64,000 nt of DNA from Chitinispirillales bacterium ANBcel5 (GTDB lineage: Bacteria > Fibrobacterota > Chitinivibrionia > Chitinivibrionales > Chitinispirillaceae): contig JARUKZ010000005.1 of assembly GCA_029688955.1 (NCBI GenBank), forward strand, positions 1 to 64,000, given 5' to 3'. A model generated the notes under the pieces. That model did not search any database and was not told the origin of the DNA. It worked only from the letters and a program-made list of their open reading frames with translations. Positions 1-7,196 of the stretch are shown here, one piece after another. Each line of letters opens with the position of its first letter. The stretch's first letter is position 1. The position numbers and the translations under genes were made by a program.

Positions 1-8
1 ATGCAAAA

Positions 9-676
9 TTGAGCATGGGCAAAAAAGAATTTTATAAATAAAGATAATTTATATATACGATTACATTAAGGAATTAAACAATGAAAAAACATATTGTTCT
101 GACATTAGTTACAATTTTTGGATGGTTATTCTTTTACTTGATTGGACTACCTTTTGACTATTTTGTAAATACACCTATACTATATAAAATATTAATATTA
201 TGGCTGGTTATGTTTTCGGTTTTTCCGGTACTTACTTTTATTTTACTTTCATTTCTTGATGGTGACCATTTTCGCAACAGTTTATGGTTTTCACTTTATG
301 CTTCATTTGGGATATTTTTAATCGATTTCATTATTGTTGGTATTGTGCAGCAAAATGGTTTGGGGTTTTTAAAAACACACTGGTTGCAAACAGTAGGATA
401 TATTCAAGCCTTAATTATAATCCCTTTAATCGGATTAGCAATTAAAAAATTCACACTACGCCAAATATTCAATGATAAATAATAAAATTCAAAAAGATGA
501 TTTGGATAATAATTAGAATCCAGTAAAGTATATGGTATAAGTATTTTATTTACATAAATGTTTGAATTAAAATACTAAAGAGAATAGGTTGTGTAAGGGG
601 GCAAATAGGATAAATTAACTGTTATTAAAACAATCTAATTACAGAATAAAAAAGGAAAAAGAATGCCCATGCTCAA
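9..676. repeat. 12-bp inverted repeat flanking the first gene
   Basis: TTGAGCATGGGC at 9-20 is perfectly inverted at 665-676, bracketing the small membrane-protein gene. The right copy lies directly before the attC-like site at 681-740. No transposase lies between the arms, so this is not an insertion sequence. It may be the outer part of cassette-end structures. Confidence 0.4.
81..482 (+). CDS. small integral membrane protein, unknown function
   Basis: This encodes 133 residues that are almost wholly hydrophobic. About four membrane-spanning stretches can be seen (roughly residues 5-28, 35-58, 68-90 and 104-122), and the protein ends in a short basic tail. The start is supported by an AAGGA sequence about eight bases upstream. 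I recognise no family. It is the first gene of an accessory region in which small unrelated genes are separated by attC-like inverted repeats, so it may be a cassette gene. The base composition is very AT-rich compared with the core genes downstream. Confidence 0.6.
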   Translation: MKKHIVLTLVTIFGWLFFYLIGLPFDYFVNTPILYKILILWLVMFSVFPVLTFILLSFLDGDHFRNSLWFSLYASFGIFLIDFIIVGIVQQNGLGFLKTHWLQTVGYIQALIIIPLIGLAIKKFTLRQIFNDK

Positions 677-680
677 CTTC

Positions 681-740
681 GCATAACAGGCCAAAGTTCT
701 AATAGTAAAGGCCATACTAAAACTTTGGCCGAACCGTTGG
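681..740 (+). repeat. attC-like recombination site A
   Basis: A perfect 10-bp inverted repeat (GGCCAAAGTT at 689-698, AACTTTGGCC at 721-730) is flanked outside by GCATAAC (681-687) and CCGTTGG (734-740). An outer AAC/GTT pair around an inner stem with a spacer resembles the R''/L''...L'/R' plan of integron attC sites. The right box does not fit the GTTRRRY consensus fully, so the call is attC-like. It lies 65 bases before the deaminase gene. Confidence 0.4.
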
Positions 741-805
741 TGTAAATTGCATTTGTCATTCAGCACAGAAGAAACCGCACGTCGTGTGCGTAGAAAAAAA
801 CTAAG

Positions 806-1771
806 ATGATAGATTACAAAAAGAAACCAAAGGCGGATTTGCATGTCCATTTAAATGGACTGGTTTCAAATCATGTGTTTAAAAAGTTGCTTCAACCATA
901 TAAAGGGGAATTACCAGAATGGTTTAATATTGATAATGATATGACTCTGAATAGAAATGTTAGTTCGCTAACAGAATATTTAAAACCATGGTATGGCTTC
1001 AAATTATTGCCAAGAAATGAGAAAGAATTTGAAATTATGGTAAATTCTGCAATTGAAAATCTTTCTCTTGACAATGTTGTTTATGCTGAAATAAGAAACT
1101 CACCATTCAATATTGCCTCTTTGTTTTCAAGTAATCTCGAAAATGTTCTTAATTTACTTTGTGATAAATTTCAGGAGTCAAGTGAAATATATAAAATTGA
1201 CGCACGGCTAATTGTTTCACTTTCACGATACAAACTTACCTTTGAAAAAGCACATGCATTGTTTGATGCAATAAAAAAAGTAAATAGGCCAGACATAATT
1301 GTAGGGATAGATATTTCAGGCAATGAGGATGAAGCCATTGACAATAGTATTGCCAATCTGGTAAAAAAAGCGAAGGACAATATTGGGATTGGTGTAACAA
1401 TACATGCCGGTGAAACAGGGAAAATCGAAAATATTGAATGGGCAATTAATGAATGCAATGCTGATCGGATTTCTCATGCTTGTGCGCTTCCCATGGATTC
1501 AAAGTTAGCTGAAACTATTGTTGAAAAAGATATATGTGTAGAATGCTGCATATTCAGCAATATTTTTTCTGGAGCAGTCTTTAAAGCAGATAGGCATCCT
1601 GTTAAATACTTTTTAGATAATCAAATCCCTTTTGTTATTTGCTCTGATAACCCATCGGTTCATAATAAAACCCTTACCGATGAATACAATCTTTTCATCG
1701 AATTAACTAAAAATTCTAACTATTTGGAAAAAATGTTTTCAGTAGCTAAGGATTATAGTTTTGGAGGATAA
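806..1771 (+). CDS. komA: adenosine deaminase-like protein, Kongming KomA
   Basis: This 321-residue protein belongs to the metal-dependent adenosine/AMP deaminase family. The zinc ligands and catalytic residues are all visible: HxH in DLHVHLNG (H13, H15), HAGE (H200, E203), the His of RISHA (H224) and the Asp of CSDNP (D281). It should therefore be an active deaminase. The stop codon is followed two bases later by a Ham1-like gene, which in turn overlaps a SIR2 gene. In the described Kongming defence system the deaminase converts dAMP to dIMP, which a phage nucleotide kinase helps convert to the signal dITP. There is no clear Shine-Dalgarno sequence before this ATG. The identity with KomA rests on the gene trio and motifs; a stand-alone purine deaminase is the alternative. 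Confidence 0.8.
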   Translation: MIDYKKKPKADLHVHLNGLVSNHVFKKLLQPYKGELPEWFNIDNDMTLNRNVSSLTEYLKPWYGFKLLPRNEKEFEIMVNSAIENLSLDNVVYAEIRNSPFNIASLFSSNLENVLNLLCDKFQESSEIYKIDARLIVSLSRYKLTFEKAHALFDAIKKVNRPDIIVGIDISGNEDEAIDNSIANLVKKAKDNIGIGVTIHAGETGKIENIEWAINECNADRISHACALPMDSKLAETIVEKDICVECCIFSNIFSGAVFKADRHPVKYFLDNQIPFVICSDNPSVHNKTLTDEYNLFIELTKNSNYLEKMFSVAKDYSFGG

Positions 1772-1773
1772 AG

Positions 1774-2340
1774 ATGTCTAAATTTACAATTCGATTTATT
1801 TCAAGTAATCAATTCAAGCTCTCTGAATCGGAAAAAATACTAAATCCTATTGGAGTAACCATTATTCCAATTAACATTAAAATAGAGGAAATTCAAACAG
1901 AAGACACTCAAACGTTGTTGAAAGATAAAGCACTAAAAGCATTTAGAAAGGTAGGGCACCCTCTTTTTGTTGAACATACTGGCCTATATATAAACCACCT
2001 TAATGGACTACCGGGTGGTCTAACGCAAATATTCTGGGATAAATTAGAAGCTGATAGGTTTTCGGCAATTTTTGGAAACATGTCTGATAATTCTGTTTCA
2101 GCTAAGACCATAATTGGTTATATAGATGGTAAAAAATTTCATTCCTTCGAAGGTGAAATTTCAGGTAAAATTTCTGATACGCCAAGGGGAGATAAATCAT
2201 TTCAATGGGATTGCGCTTTTATTCCAGAAAGCGAAACAAGGACATTTTCTGAAATGGGTGAAGAAAAAAATAAAATTTCAATGCGAAAATTGGCTCTTGA
2301 TAAATTCGCTAATTACCTTAACAGCCAGGGAATTGCCTAA
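1774..2340 (+). CDS. komB: Ham1/ITPase-like nucleotide sensor, Kongming KomB
   Basis: This 188-residue protein has the fold motifs of Ham1/RdgB/ITPA non-canonical purine NTP pyrophosphatases: SSNQFK near the N-terminus, TGLYINHLNGLPGGL in the middle, then PRG and EMGEEKNKIS near the C-terminus. Key residues differ from active enzymes. The family's (E/D)D(S/T)GL, whose Asp is the catalytic base, reads EHTGL. GFGYDP reads SFQWDC. The SHR base-binding motif reads SMR. This suggests that it binds an inosine nucleotide without efficient hydrolysis, which fits the described role of KomB as the dITP-sensing partner of the SIR2 protein. The start has a good GGAGG six bases upstream. The gene begins two bases after the deaminase and its stop overlaps the next ATG. 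Confidence 0.78.
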   Translation: MSKFTIRFISSNQFKLSESEKILNPIGVTIIPINIKIEEIQTEDTQTLLKDKALKAFRKVGHPLFVEHTGLYINHLNGLPGGLTQIFWDKLEADRFSAIFGNMSDNSVSAKTIIGYIDGKKFHSFEGEISGKISDTPRGDKSFQWDCAFIPESETRTFSEMGEEKNKISMRKLALDKFANYLNSQGIA

Positions 2341-3149
2341 TGGAAGAATTAATAAAATCAATTAGAGATAGAAATGCAATATTGTTTGCAGGGTCTGGCC
2401 TCTCTGCTGGTTTAGGATTACCCACTTTTAGTCAGCTAATAGACTTCTTAGCAAATGAACTATCATATGATCCCCAAATATTTTCTACTTTTGGGAGTTT
2501 TTGGGAATTAGCAGAATTTTATAAAAATGCTAAAGGCAGCATTGGACAATTGCGCAGTTGGTTGGACAGGGAGTGGCATTCTGATAAAATAGATATTACA
2601 AAATCTGAACCACACAACCTCATTTTGGAGCTTGATTTTCCACTTATATACACAACAAATTACGACCGCTGGATTGAGTATGCACATAGAGATGCTGGCA
2701 AAGAATTTAGAAAGGTAGTGAACGTAGGGGACTTAATCAATCTTCCAGATTCAAAGACACAAATTGTAAAATTCCATGGGGATTTTGATGATGACAATTC
2801 AATAGTACTTACAGAATCAAGTTACTTTGACAGATTAAATTTTGAATCACCCCTTGACATTAAGCTGCGCTCAGATGCTTTAGGAAAAAGCATTTTGTTT
2901 ATTGGTTATAGTCTTAATGATATTAATATGAGGTTGTTATTATATAAACTTCATTTGATGTGGCTGGCATCTCCTAACTCAAGCATTCGGCCTAAATGCT
3001 ATGTTTTTATGGCAAAACCAAATCCTGTACAGGAGGATATATTCGAAAAGAGAGGGGTAAAAAGCATTGTAAGTAATAGCGATAACCCCGGGGAAGCTTT
3101 AATTGAGTTTTTACGAAGACTTGTAAAAAACGCTAAAGGAAAAGTATAG
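2340..3149 (+). CDS. komC: SIR2-like NADase effector, Kongming KomC
   Basis: This 269-residue protein is a SIR2-domain protein of the defence-associated type. Visible motifs are GSGLSAGLGLPTF (about 18-30, the nucleotide-binding loop), TTNYD (105-109), FHGD with the likely catalytic His at 146, and GYSLND towards the C-terminus. There is no added helicase, Argonaute or TPR domain. The ATG overlaps the stop of the Ham1-like gene (TAATG), so the two are probably co-translated and may form a complex. In Kongming, the KomB-KomC complex depletes cellular NAD+ once dITP is bound, aborting phage growth. A perfect 7-bp hairpin (3172-3190) follows the stop but lacks a T-run. Confidence 0.8.
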   Translation: MEELIKSIRDRNAILFAGSGLSAGLGLPTFSQLIDFLANELSYDPQIFSTFGSFWELAEFYKNAKGSIGQLRSWLDREWHSDKIDITKSEPHNLILELDFPLIYTTNYDRWIEYAHRDAGKEFRKVVNVGDLINLPDSKTQIVKFHGDFDDDNSIVLTESSYFDRLNFESPLDIKLRSDALGKSILFIGYSLNDINMRLLLYKLHLMWLASPNSSIRPKCYVFMAKPNPVQEDIFEKRGVKSIVSNSDNPGEALIEFLRRLVKNAKGKV

Positions 3150-3226
3150 TCAACTGAAATTAATTGGGTGACACAAACGTCCTGTTTGTGAATATTATAG
3201 GTGCTGAATGAAAAATGCAACATCCA

Positions 3227-3300
3227 CCAACAGCAAAAAGCCAAAATGCCTGCCGCAGGCGCAACACAGGCACTTCGGCTGTTTTGCAACCCGTTGTCAA
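3227..3300 (+). repeat. attC-like recombination site B
   Basis: CCAACAGCAAAAAGCC (3227-3242) is matched in inverted orientation, with one extra base, by GGCTGTTTTGC (3277-3287) followed by AACCCGTTG (3288-3296). The inner segment contains a GC-rich palindrome (GCCTGC/GCAGGC). The outer CAAC/GTTG pair and inner stem repeat the plan of sites A and C. It lies between the Kongming operon and the next small gene. Confidence 0.35.
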
Positions 3301-3391
3301 TTTTTGTTTAGAATGGATATTATAGAAATTTATGCCGGAGCGTGGGCGGACTAAGAGCGCGAGGAGTAAGATAAAAGCGAAAATACAAATT

Positions 3392-3904
3392 ATGATAATT
3401 GATAATGAAGAACACCAGACCAAAGAAGTTTATGCATTGTATGGGCTTGCAATGTATTATGCGCAATGTTGCGAAAAATCATTAGTAATGTTACTTTCAA
3501 GTGCTTGGGCTTCTCAAGTTGACCAAATGATAACAGATGATTATGATAAATTGTTGCAAGTGAATATGAAAAAAACTTTTGGAAGTTTATTGAAAACATT
3601 AGAATCAGAAAACAAAATAAGTAGAGAATTAACAGAGAACATTAACTCTGTATTAAAGATTAGAAATTTTTTAGCACACGATTATTTCTGGGATCGGGCT
3701 GGCGAGTTTACAATACATGAGGGAAGAACTAAAATGGTTTCAGAATTAAACAAATATATAGATATTTTTGACGAGTTAGATTTGAAACTAACTGAAATAT
3801 CAGATAATTGGGGAGAACAAAAAGGGGTTACAGAAGAAATGAAAGCTGAGTGTATGAATAAAATTATTCAGAAAGCAATGCATGATTATTGTAACCAGAT
3901 ATGA
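3392..3904 (+). CDS. hypothetical helical protein, cassette-type gene
   Basis: This encodes 170 residues from the ATG at 3392. An in-frame ATG at 3332 would add 20 residues, but those are encoded by a GC-rich sequence resembling spacers elsewhere in the region. The protein is predicted mostly helical, with a run including YALYGLAMYYAQCCEKSLVML near the N-terminus and the RNFLAHDYFW motif near the middle. RNxxAHxYF resembles the R-x4-6-H motif seen in HEPN-type and MAE_28990-like proteins, which are often toxins or RNases. That link is an inference from one motif. It is the only gene between attC-like sites B and C apart from a recombinase remnant. Confidence 0.6.
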   Translation: MIIDNEEHQTKEVYALYGLAMYYAQCCEKSLVMLLSSAWASQVDQMITDDYDKLLQVNMKKTFGSLLKTLESENKISRELTENINSVLKIRNFLAHDYFWDRAGEFTIHEGRTKMVSELNKYIDIFDELDLKLTEISDNWGEQKGVTEEMKAECMNKIIQKAMHDYCNQI

Positions 3905-4492
3905 TAGTTAAAGAATAATATCGCGCGGAATAGAAATAAGAGCCCACGCGGAAAAAGACTTTCGGAGGCATAAATTTAAAAGAACACTAAGGTAGCTAAA
4001 CAAAAACAACCAACAACATCAAGCGTTTTTTCTGCATTCAAGATGCAGAAAAAACCTGTTGAACGCAGAGCTCAGGCCAGGCACTGTTTGTTATATTATT
4101 TATAGGAAAAAGTATTCAGAGCTTCTTTTGAGATTCCGGGGGGTTCAGTCGTGAGACAAACAATTTTTTCTTAAACAAGATACTGTATACGCCGATTTCC
4201 ATCAACACATCTCTCCCAAGAAGTAATATAAGTACTCAATTTTGGTATAGCAAGCCTACAGGCATTCATAAATGCACATTAATAACAACAACATTACATA
4301 CTAACTATCGCACATTTCACTCCTATGTTACCATTACAGACCTCCTGCCCGGAGGCATTATAAAGACCAGTTGCAATAACCCGGCATTACATTTTGAACA
4401 TATCAGTGGATGTTTTCCCGTTCTCTGCAGTATCTGCTCCCACCAGCAGGTGAGGCTTCGGGTAAAATAAATTCACAGAAGCATTTAAGTGT
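3905..4492. other. gene-free accessory spacer with a strong hairpin
   Basis: I see no convincing gene here. A perfect 13-bp hairpin (GTTTTTTCTGCAT and its complement, about 4025-4055) sits between CAAC- and GTTG-containing flanks. It could be a decayed attC-like site or a structured RNA element. A GCGCGGAATAG motif at about 3921 resembles sequence found beside other cassette borders. Confidence 0.4.
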
Positions 4493-4705
4493 TTAAATAT
4501 GAATATTTAGAGTACGTATTGCCAGTTTACGCTCAAGCTTAAGATAGAGAAGATACCTGTGAAGCTCATCCTTTGTTAGAGTATCAGGTGAGCGTTTAAG
4601 CCAACGTGAAAAAAGAATAATAGGTTCCAGATAATTACGCTGAGTCTTCTCAGAGTAACCCTTGAGGTGAAGATGAGCGATATAACGGACACGCAGTGGA
4701 GTCAT
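4493..4705 (-). pseudogene. truncated tyrosine recombinase (N-terminal SAM-like part)
   Basis: The 70 residues from the ATG at 4705 match the N-terminal core-binding domain of phage-type integrases, as found in the recombinases accompanying IS91-like elements and in integron integrases (TPLRVRYIAHLHLKGYSEKT, then YLEPI and RYLLYLKLERK). The reading frame then stops, and the whole catalytic domain (R-H-R-Y) is missing. The start is supported by AAAGGAG six bases upstream. It is a remnant of a mobile element inside the accessory region. I could not find the missing part in the neighbouring frames. Confidence 0.7.
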
Positions 4706-4865
4706 AAGACGCTCCTTTGACAAGGGTGAGAAATCGCCTTCTACGAGGCAGTTATAATTAACTGGATTAAGCACCCAAGTTAAATTATACCCTGGGCTTT
4801 TTTTTCGTTATGCTATAGATGAAAGTTGGATAGGAGGATGGGTTTTTACTGCCGAAGGCTTTGTT

Positions 4866-4963
4866 CAACAAAGGTTTAGGTGCTGCGGGCTGAGTACTGC
4901 CCTTGGCCTACGGCAAATGCCGCAAAAACACGCGGCATTTCACCAAACCTTGAACGTTGTGCG
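4866..4963 (+). repeat. attC-like recombination site C
   Basis: This is the clearest of the three sites. AAGGTTTAGGTG (4871-4882) is inverted as CACCAAACCTT (4941-4951), with outer boxes TTCAAC (4864-4869) and GAACGTTGTGCG (4952-4963). The spacer carries its own perfect 9-bp hairpin (4915-4923 with 4932-4940). The right end CGTTGTGCG is close to the attC R' box. It precedes the gene at 5102. Confidence 0.45.
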
Positions 4964-5101
4964 TAATTGTAACCCGAGGAGACAAGATCGCGCGCGGAGA
5001 GGGATAGAAACTTGATTGATAGAACTAATTTTGACCAAGTAAGTTAATTCCAGTTTTAAAACTCGCAAATAGAAAAAAACGATAAGGCATTCGAAAAATT
5101 G

Positions 5102-5506
5102 ATGACAGATTTTATTCCAATTAGAAATTATAGTGACCCATTACAAGCTTCTATGGCAAAGGAGTTATTGACTCAAAACGATATAATTTGCTATCTGGAT
5201 ACTGAAAACCATAGCTTTGCAAGCTGGGTCTATATTAGTAGTTTAGGTGGTGTTTCTTTGTTAGTCGCAAAAGAGAAATACGAAACCGCAAAAGAACTGA
5301 TTGAAATATTTGATTTAAAAAGCAATGAAGAAGTTGAAGAAAAATGTCCCAAATGTAGCTCGGCAATTCTTAGAGAACAAAATTCAAACTGGTTTATAAA
5401 ATTAATTTGGTGCTTAATTTCATTTACACCCGCACCCTACAATAATTCTAGTCGTGTATGCAAAAATTGTGGAAATAAATGGCATGCTGATCTGGGAGAT
5501 GTTTAG
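5102..5506 (+). CDS. DUF2007-type protein with C-terminal zinc ribbon
   Basis: This encodes 134 residues. The first half resembles DUF2007 (putative signal-transducing domain): a short ferredoxin-like unit with IRNYSDPLQASMAKELL and a later LLVAKEKYETAKELI. The second half has two Cys pairs (CPKC at about 85, CKNC at about 121) that form a zinc ribbon. TTG and ATG are adjacent at the start; the ATG at 5102 is chosen. No ribosome binding site is clear. It lies just after attC-like site C, and function is unknown. Confidence 0.65.
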   Translation: MTDFIPIRNYSDPLQASMAKELLTQNDIICYLDTENHSFASWVYISSLGGVSLLVAKEKYETAKELIEIFDLKSNEEVEEKCPKCSSAILREQNSNWFIKLIWCLISFTPAPYNNSSRVCKNCGNKWHADLGDV

Positions 5507-5592
5507 GAGCGCACGAGAAATAAGAGGCGAATCTGGATGCACAACAGGCAAATGGCGGGTGTGTACACCCCAAACTAAGACTGGAAACAAAA

Positions 5593-6051
5593 ATGAAAAC
5601 ATTAGAAATATCCATTTCTCAAATTCAAGATCTAGTAGATGTATACATGAATACATTCAATAATTCTAACTGGAATGAAAATTGGAAACCAACCGATACT
5701 GAAATGAGAATAGCAGATATCATAAATACTCCCGGTTTTATTGGTTTATCGGCTATGGATAAAGATCAAATAGTTGGAATGGTCCTGGGAAATATTCACC
5801 GATATTCTATTCAGAATCATTATTACCTGCAGGAAATGTGTGTGATTCCGGATTATCGTAACAAAGGCGTTGGATCATTTTTGGTTAGTGAATTACAAAA
5901 TCTTCTGACTAAGAAAGATGTAGAAAAAATATACCTTTTAACTGAAAGAGAAAGTCTGGCAGAAAATTTTTATAGTAAAAATGGTTTTTATAAGAGCAAC
6001 AAAATACAACTATTGGAAAAACCATTTCATGATAAAACAGTTATTCCTTAA
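5593..6051 (+). CDS. GNAT family N-acetyltransferase
   Basis: This 152-residue protein has the GCN5-related acetyltransferase fold. The acetyl-CoA-binding stretch MCVIPDYRNKGVGSFLVSEL (about 97-115) carries the R/Q-x-x-G-x-G/A signature, followed by YLLTERESLAENFYSKNGF typical of the C-terminal strand and helix. The substrate cannot be predicted. It closes the run of small accessory genes. The upstream spacer has a GGGTGT/ACACCC hairpin near 5560-5573. Confidence 0.85.
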   Translation: MKTLEISISQIQDLVDVYMNTFNNSNWNENWKPTDTEMRIADIINTPGFIGLSAMDKDQIVGMVLGNIHRYSIQNHYYLQEMCVIPDYRNKGVGSFLVSELQNLLTKKDVEKIYLLTERESLAENFYSKNGFYKSNKIQLLEKPFHDKTVIP

Positions 6052-6635
6052 TAACCTTCTAAGCCTTTTATTTTCCTCCCACAGACTATTATATTAGCAC
6101 TCACGAAGTAGTTATTTGACTCCACAAACCATTTATCCGGGCCCATTTTCTATTATTTCCCCTCCTGAGCCTTTTATACCTACTCAGTAAAACCTCAAGG
6201 GTTACCAGTGCCATGAAACGGGTGCCGAATGCCCCGAAACAGTACCCGTGAAGGTAAAAATGTATACAGGTAAAACCAATACAGTACCCGGGAGCTCTAA
6301 AACATGGGTGTGGAAACGTTCATAGACAGTGTGGAGGCATTCATGGGCTATGTGGAATGTATTATACAAAAATGCGGTATTTTCATATCTTACTGCCCCT
6401 GCTTTAAATCACCGGCTCACCCTGTCCATACCTCTCCCGGGCTCTAAGAGCACGAATAGGTAACAGGTCACTTCCTGCAGGACTAAAACTTATCTCTTGT
6501 ATTTATTTGTCCGGATTCATACCCTTTTTATATTTTGGAGTAGTTTAATGTAAGTTACAGTGCTTTGTACAGAGTTTCGCCAGACTCATCTCATTTAAAA
6601 CCAACAAACAACAAAGAGTATCATTCAGGTGACGC
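6052..6635. other. intergenic region, no gene seen
   Basis: About 580 bases without a convincing reading frame lie between the acetyltransferase and the outer-membrane gene pair. Stretches look like decayed coding DNA but cannot be assigned. Confidence 0.5.
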
Positions 6636-7196
6636 ATGAAAACAACTTCCCGAAGCATACTACTATTGATTTTTCTTTTTATCCGTGTCAGTGCTGATAC
6701 CGAAGACTTTAAGAACCTAAAAGTTTATGCCGGTATAACCCATACCACCTATAACAGCGAGTTTGCAAATATCTGGCAGGAAAACGTCCCCTTACTTTTA
6801 CAGCTCGAGACTAATTATCTCTATTTTGATTTTACCGCCTCATTCTGTTACAGCTACTATACCTCTGAAATAGAAAACTACCAGGGGGTAAAAGTCGATA
6901 TGGCACTCTCCTATCCGGTTCGGCTCACCAACTTTGCACATATTTCTTTTGGAATCAAGGCTGGTAATTATCTTATGATCTTTGATCTTGAGAATCGACA
7001 TGCCGCTAAAGAATCGGAATTGTATGTAGGTGCTGAGCTTTCGCTTCATACAACATTATGGCGCAACTTTTTGGCTAAAGTGTCCTATGAACATAACAGA
7101 ATCTATACTAAAAGAAGAATCGATTTTTCTGAACTGGCTCTACTGTTTGGCTATTCTTTTAAAACACCTCAATTCCTAAAAGAGTTTCTTAAATGA
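6636..7196 (+). CDS. predicted outer-membrane barrel or periplasmic protein
   Basis: This encodes 186 residues with an N-terminal signal peptide (basic start, hydrophobic run to about residue 18, likely cut after VSA). The rest alternates aromatic and polar residues with strands such as YLYFDFTASFCYSYY, as in small outer-membrane beta-barrels. It is in a two-gene unit: its stop overlaps the next ATG by four bases (7193-7196), so it is probably expressed with the receptor-like protein that follows. I recognise no specific family. Confidence 0.6.
   Translation: MKTTSRSILLLIFLFIRVSADTEDFKNLKVYAGITHTTYNSEFANIWQENVPLLLQLETNYLYFDFTASFCYSYYTSEIENYQGVKVDMALSYPVRLTNFAHISFGIKAGNYLMIFDLENRHAAKESELYVGAELSLHTTLWRNFLAKVSYEHNRIYTKRRIDFSELALLFGYSFKTPQFLKEFLK

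Noticed and set aside
9-676. Insertion sequence with terminal inverted repeats
   Set aside because: The 12-bp inverted repeats enclose only a small membrane-protein gene without a transposase; no target duplication seen.
806-3149. RADAR or Thoeris defence system
   Set aside because: RADAR needs the RdrA ATPase and Thoeris needs TIR plus SIR2; only a deaminase, a Ham1-like and a SIR2 protein are here.
4025-4055. Perfect 13-bp hairpin as a fourth attC site or terminator
   Set aside because: Flanking AAC/GTTG boxes do not align with sites A-C, and no T-run or upstream gene end fits a terminator.
5593-6051. Toxin of a GNAT-RHH toxin-antitoxin pair
   Set aside because: No small DNA-binding partner precedes or overlaps the gene.
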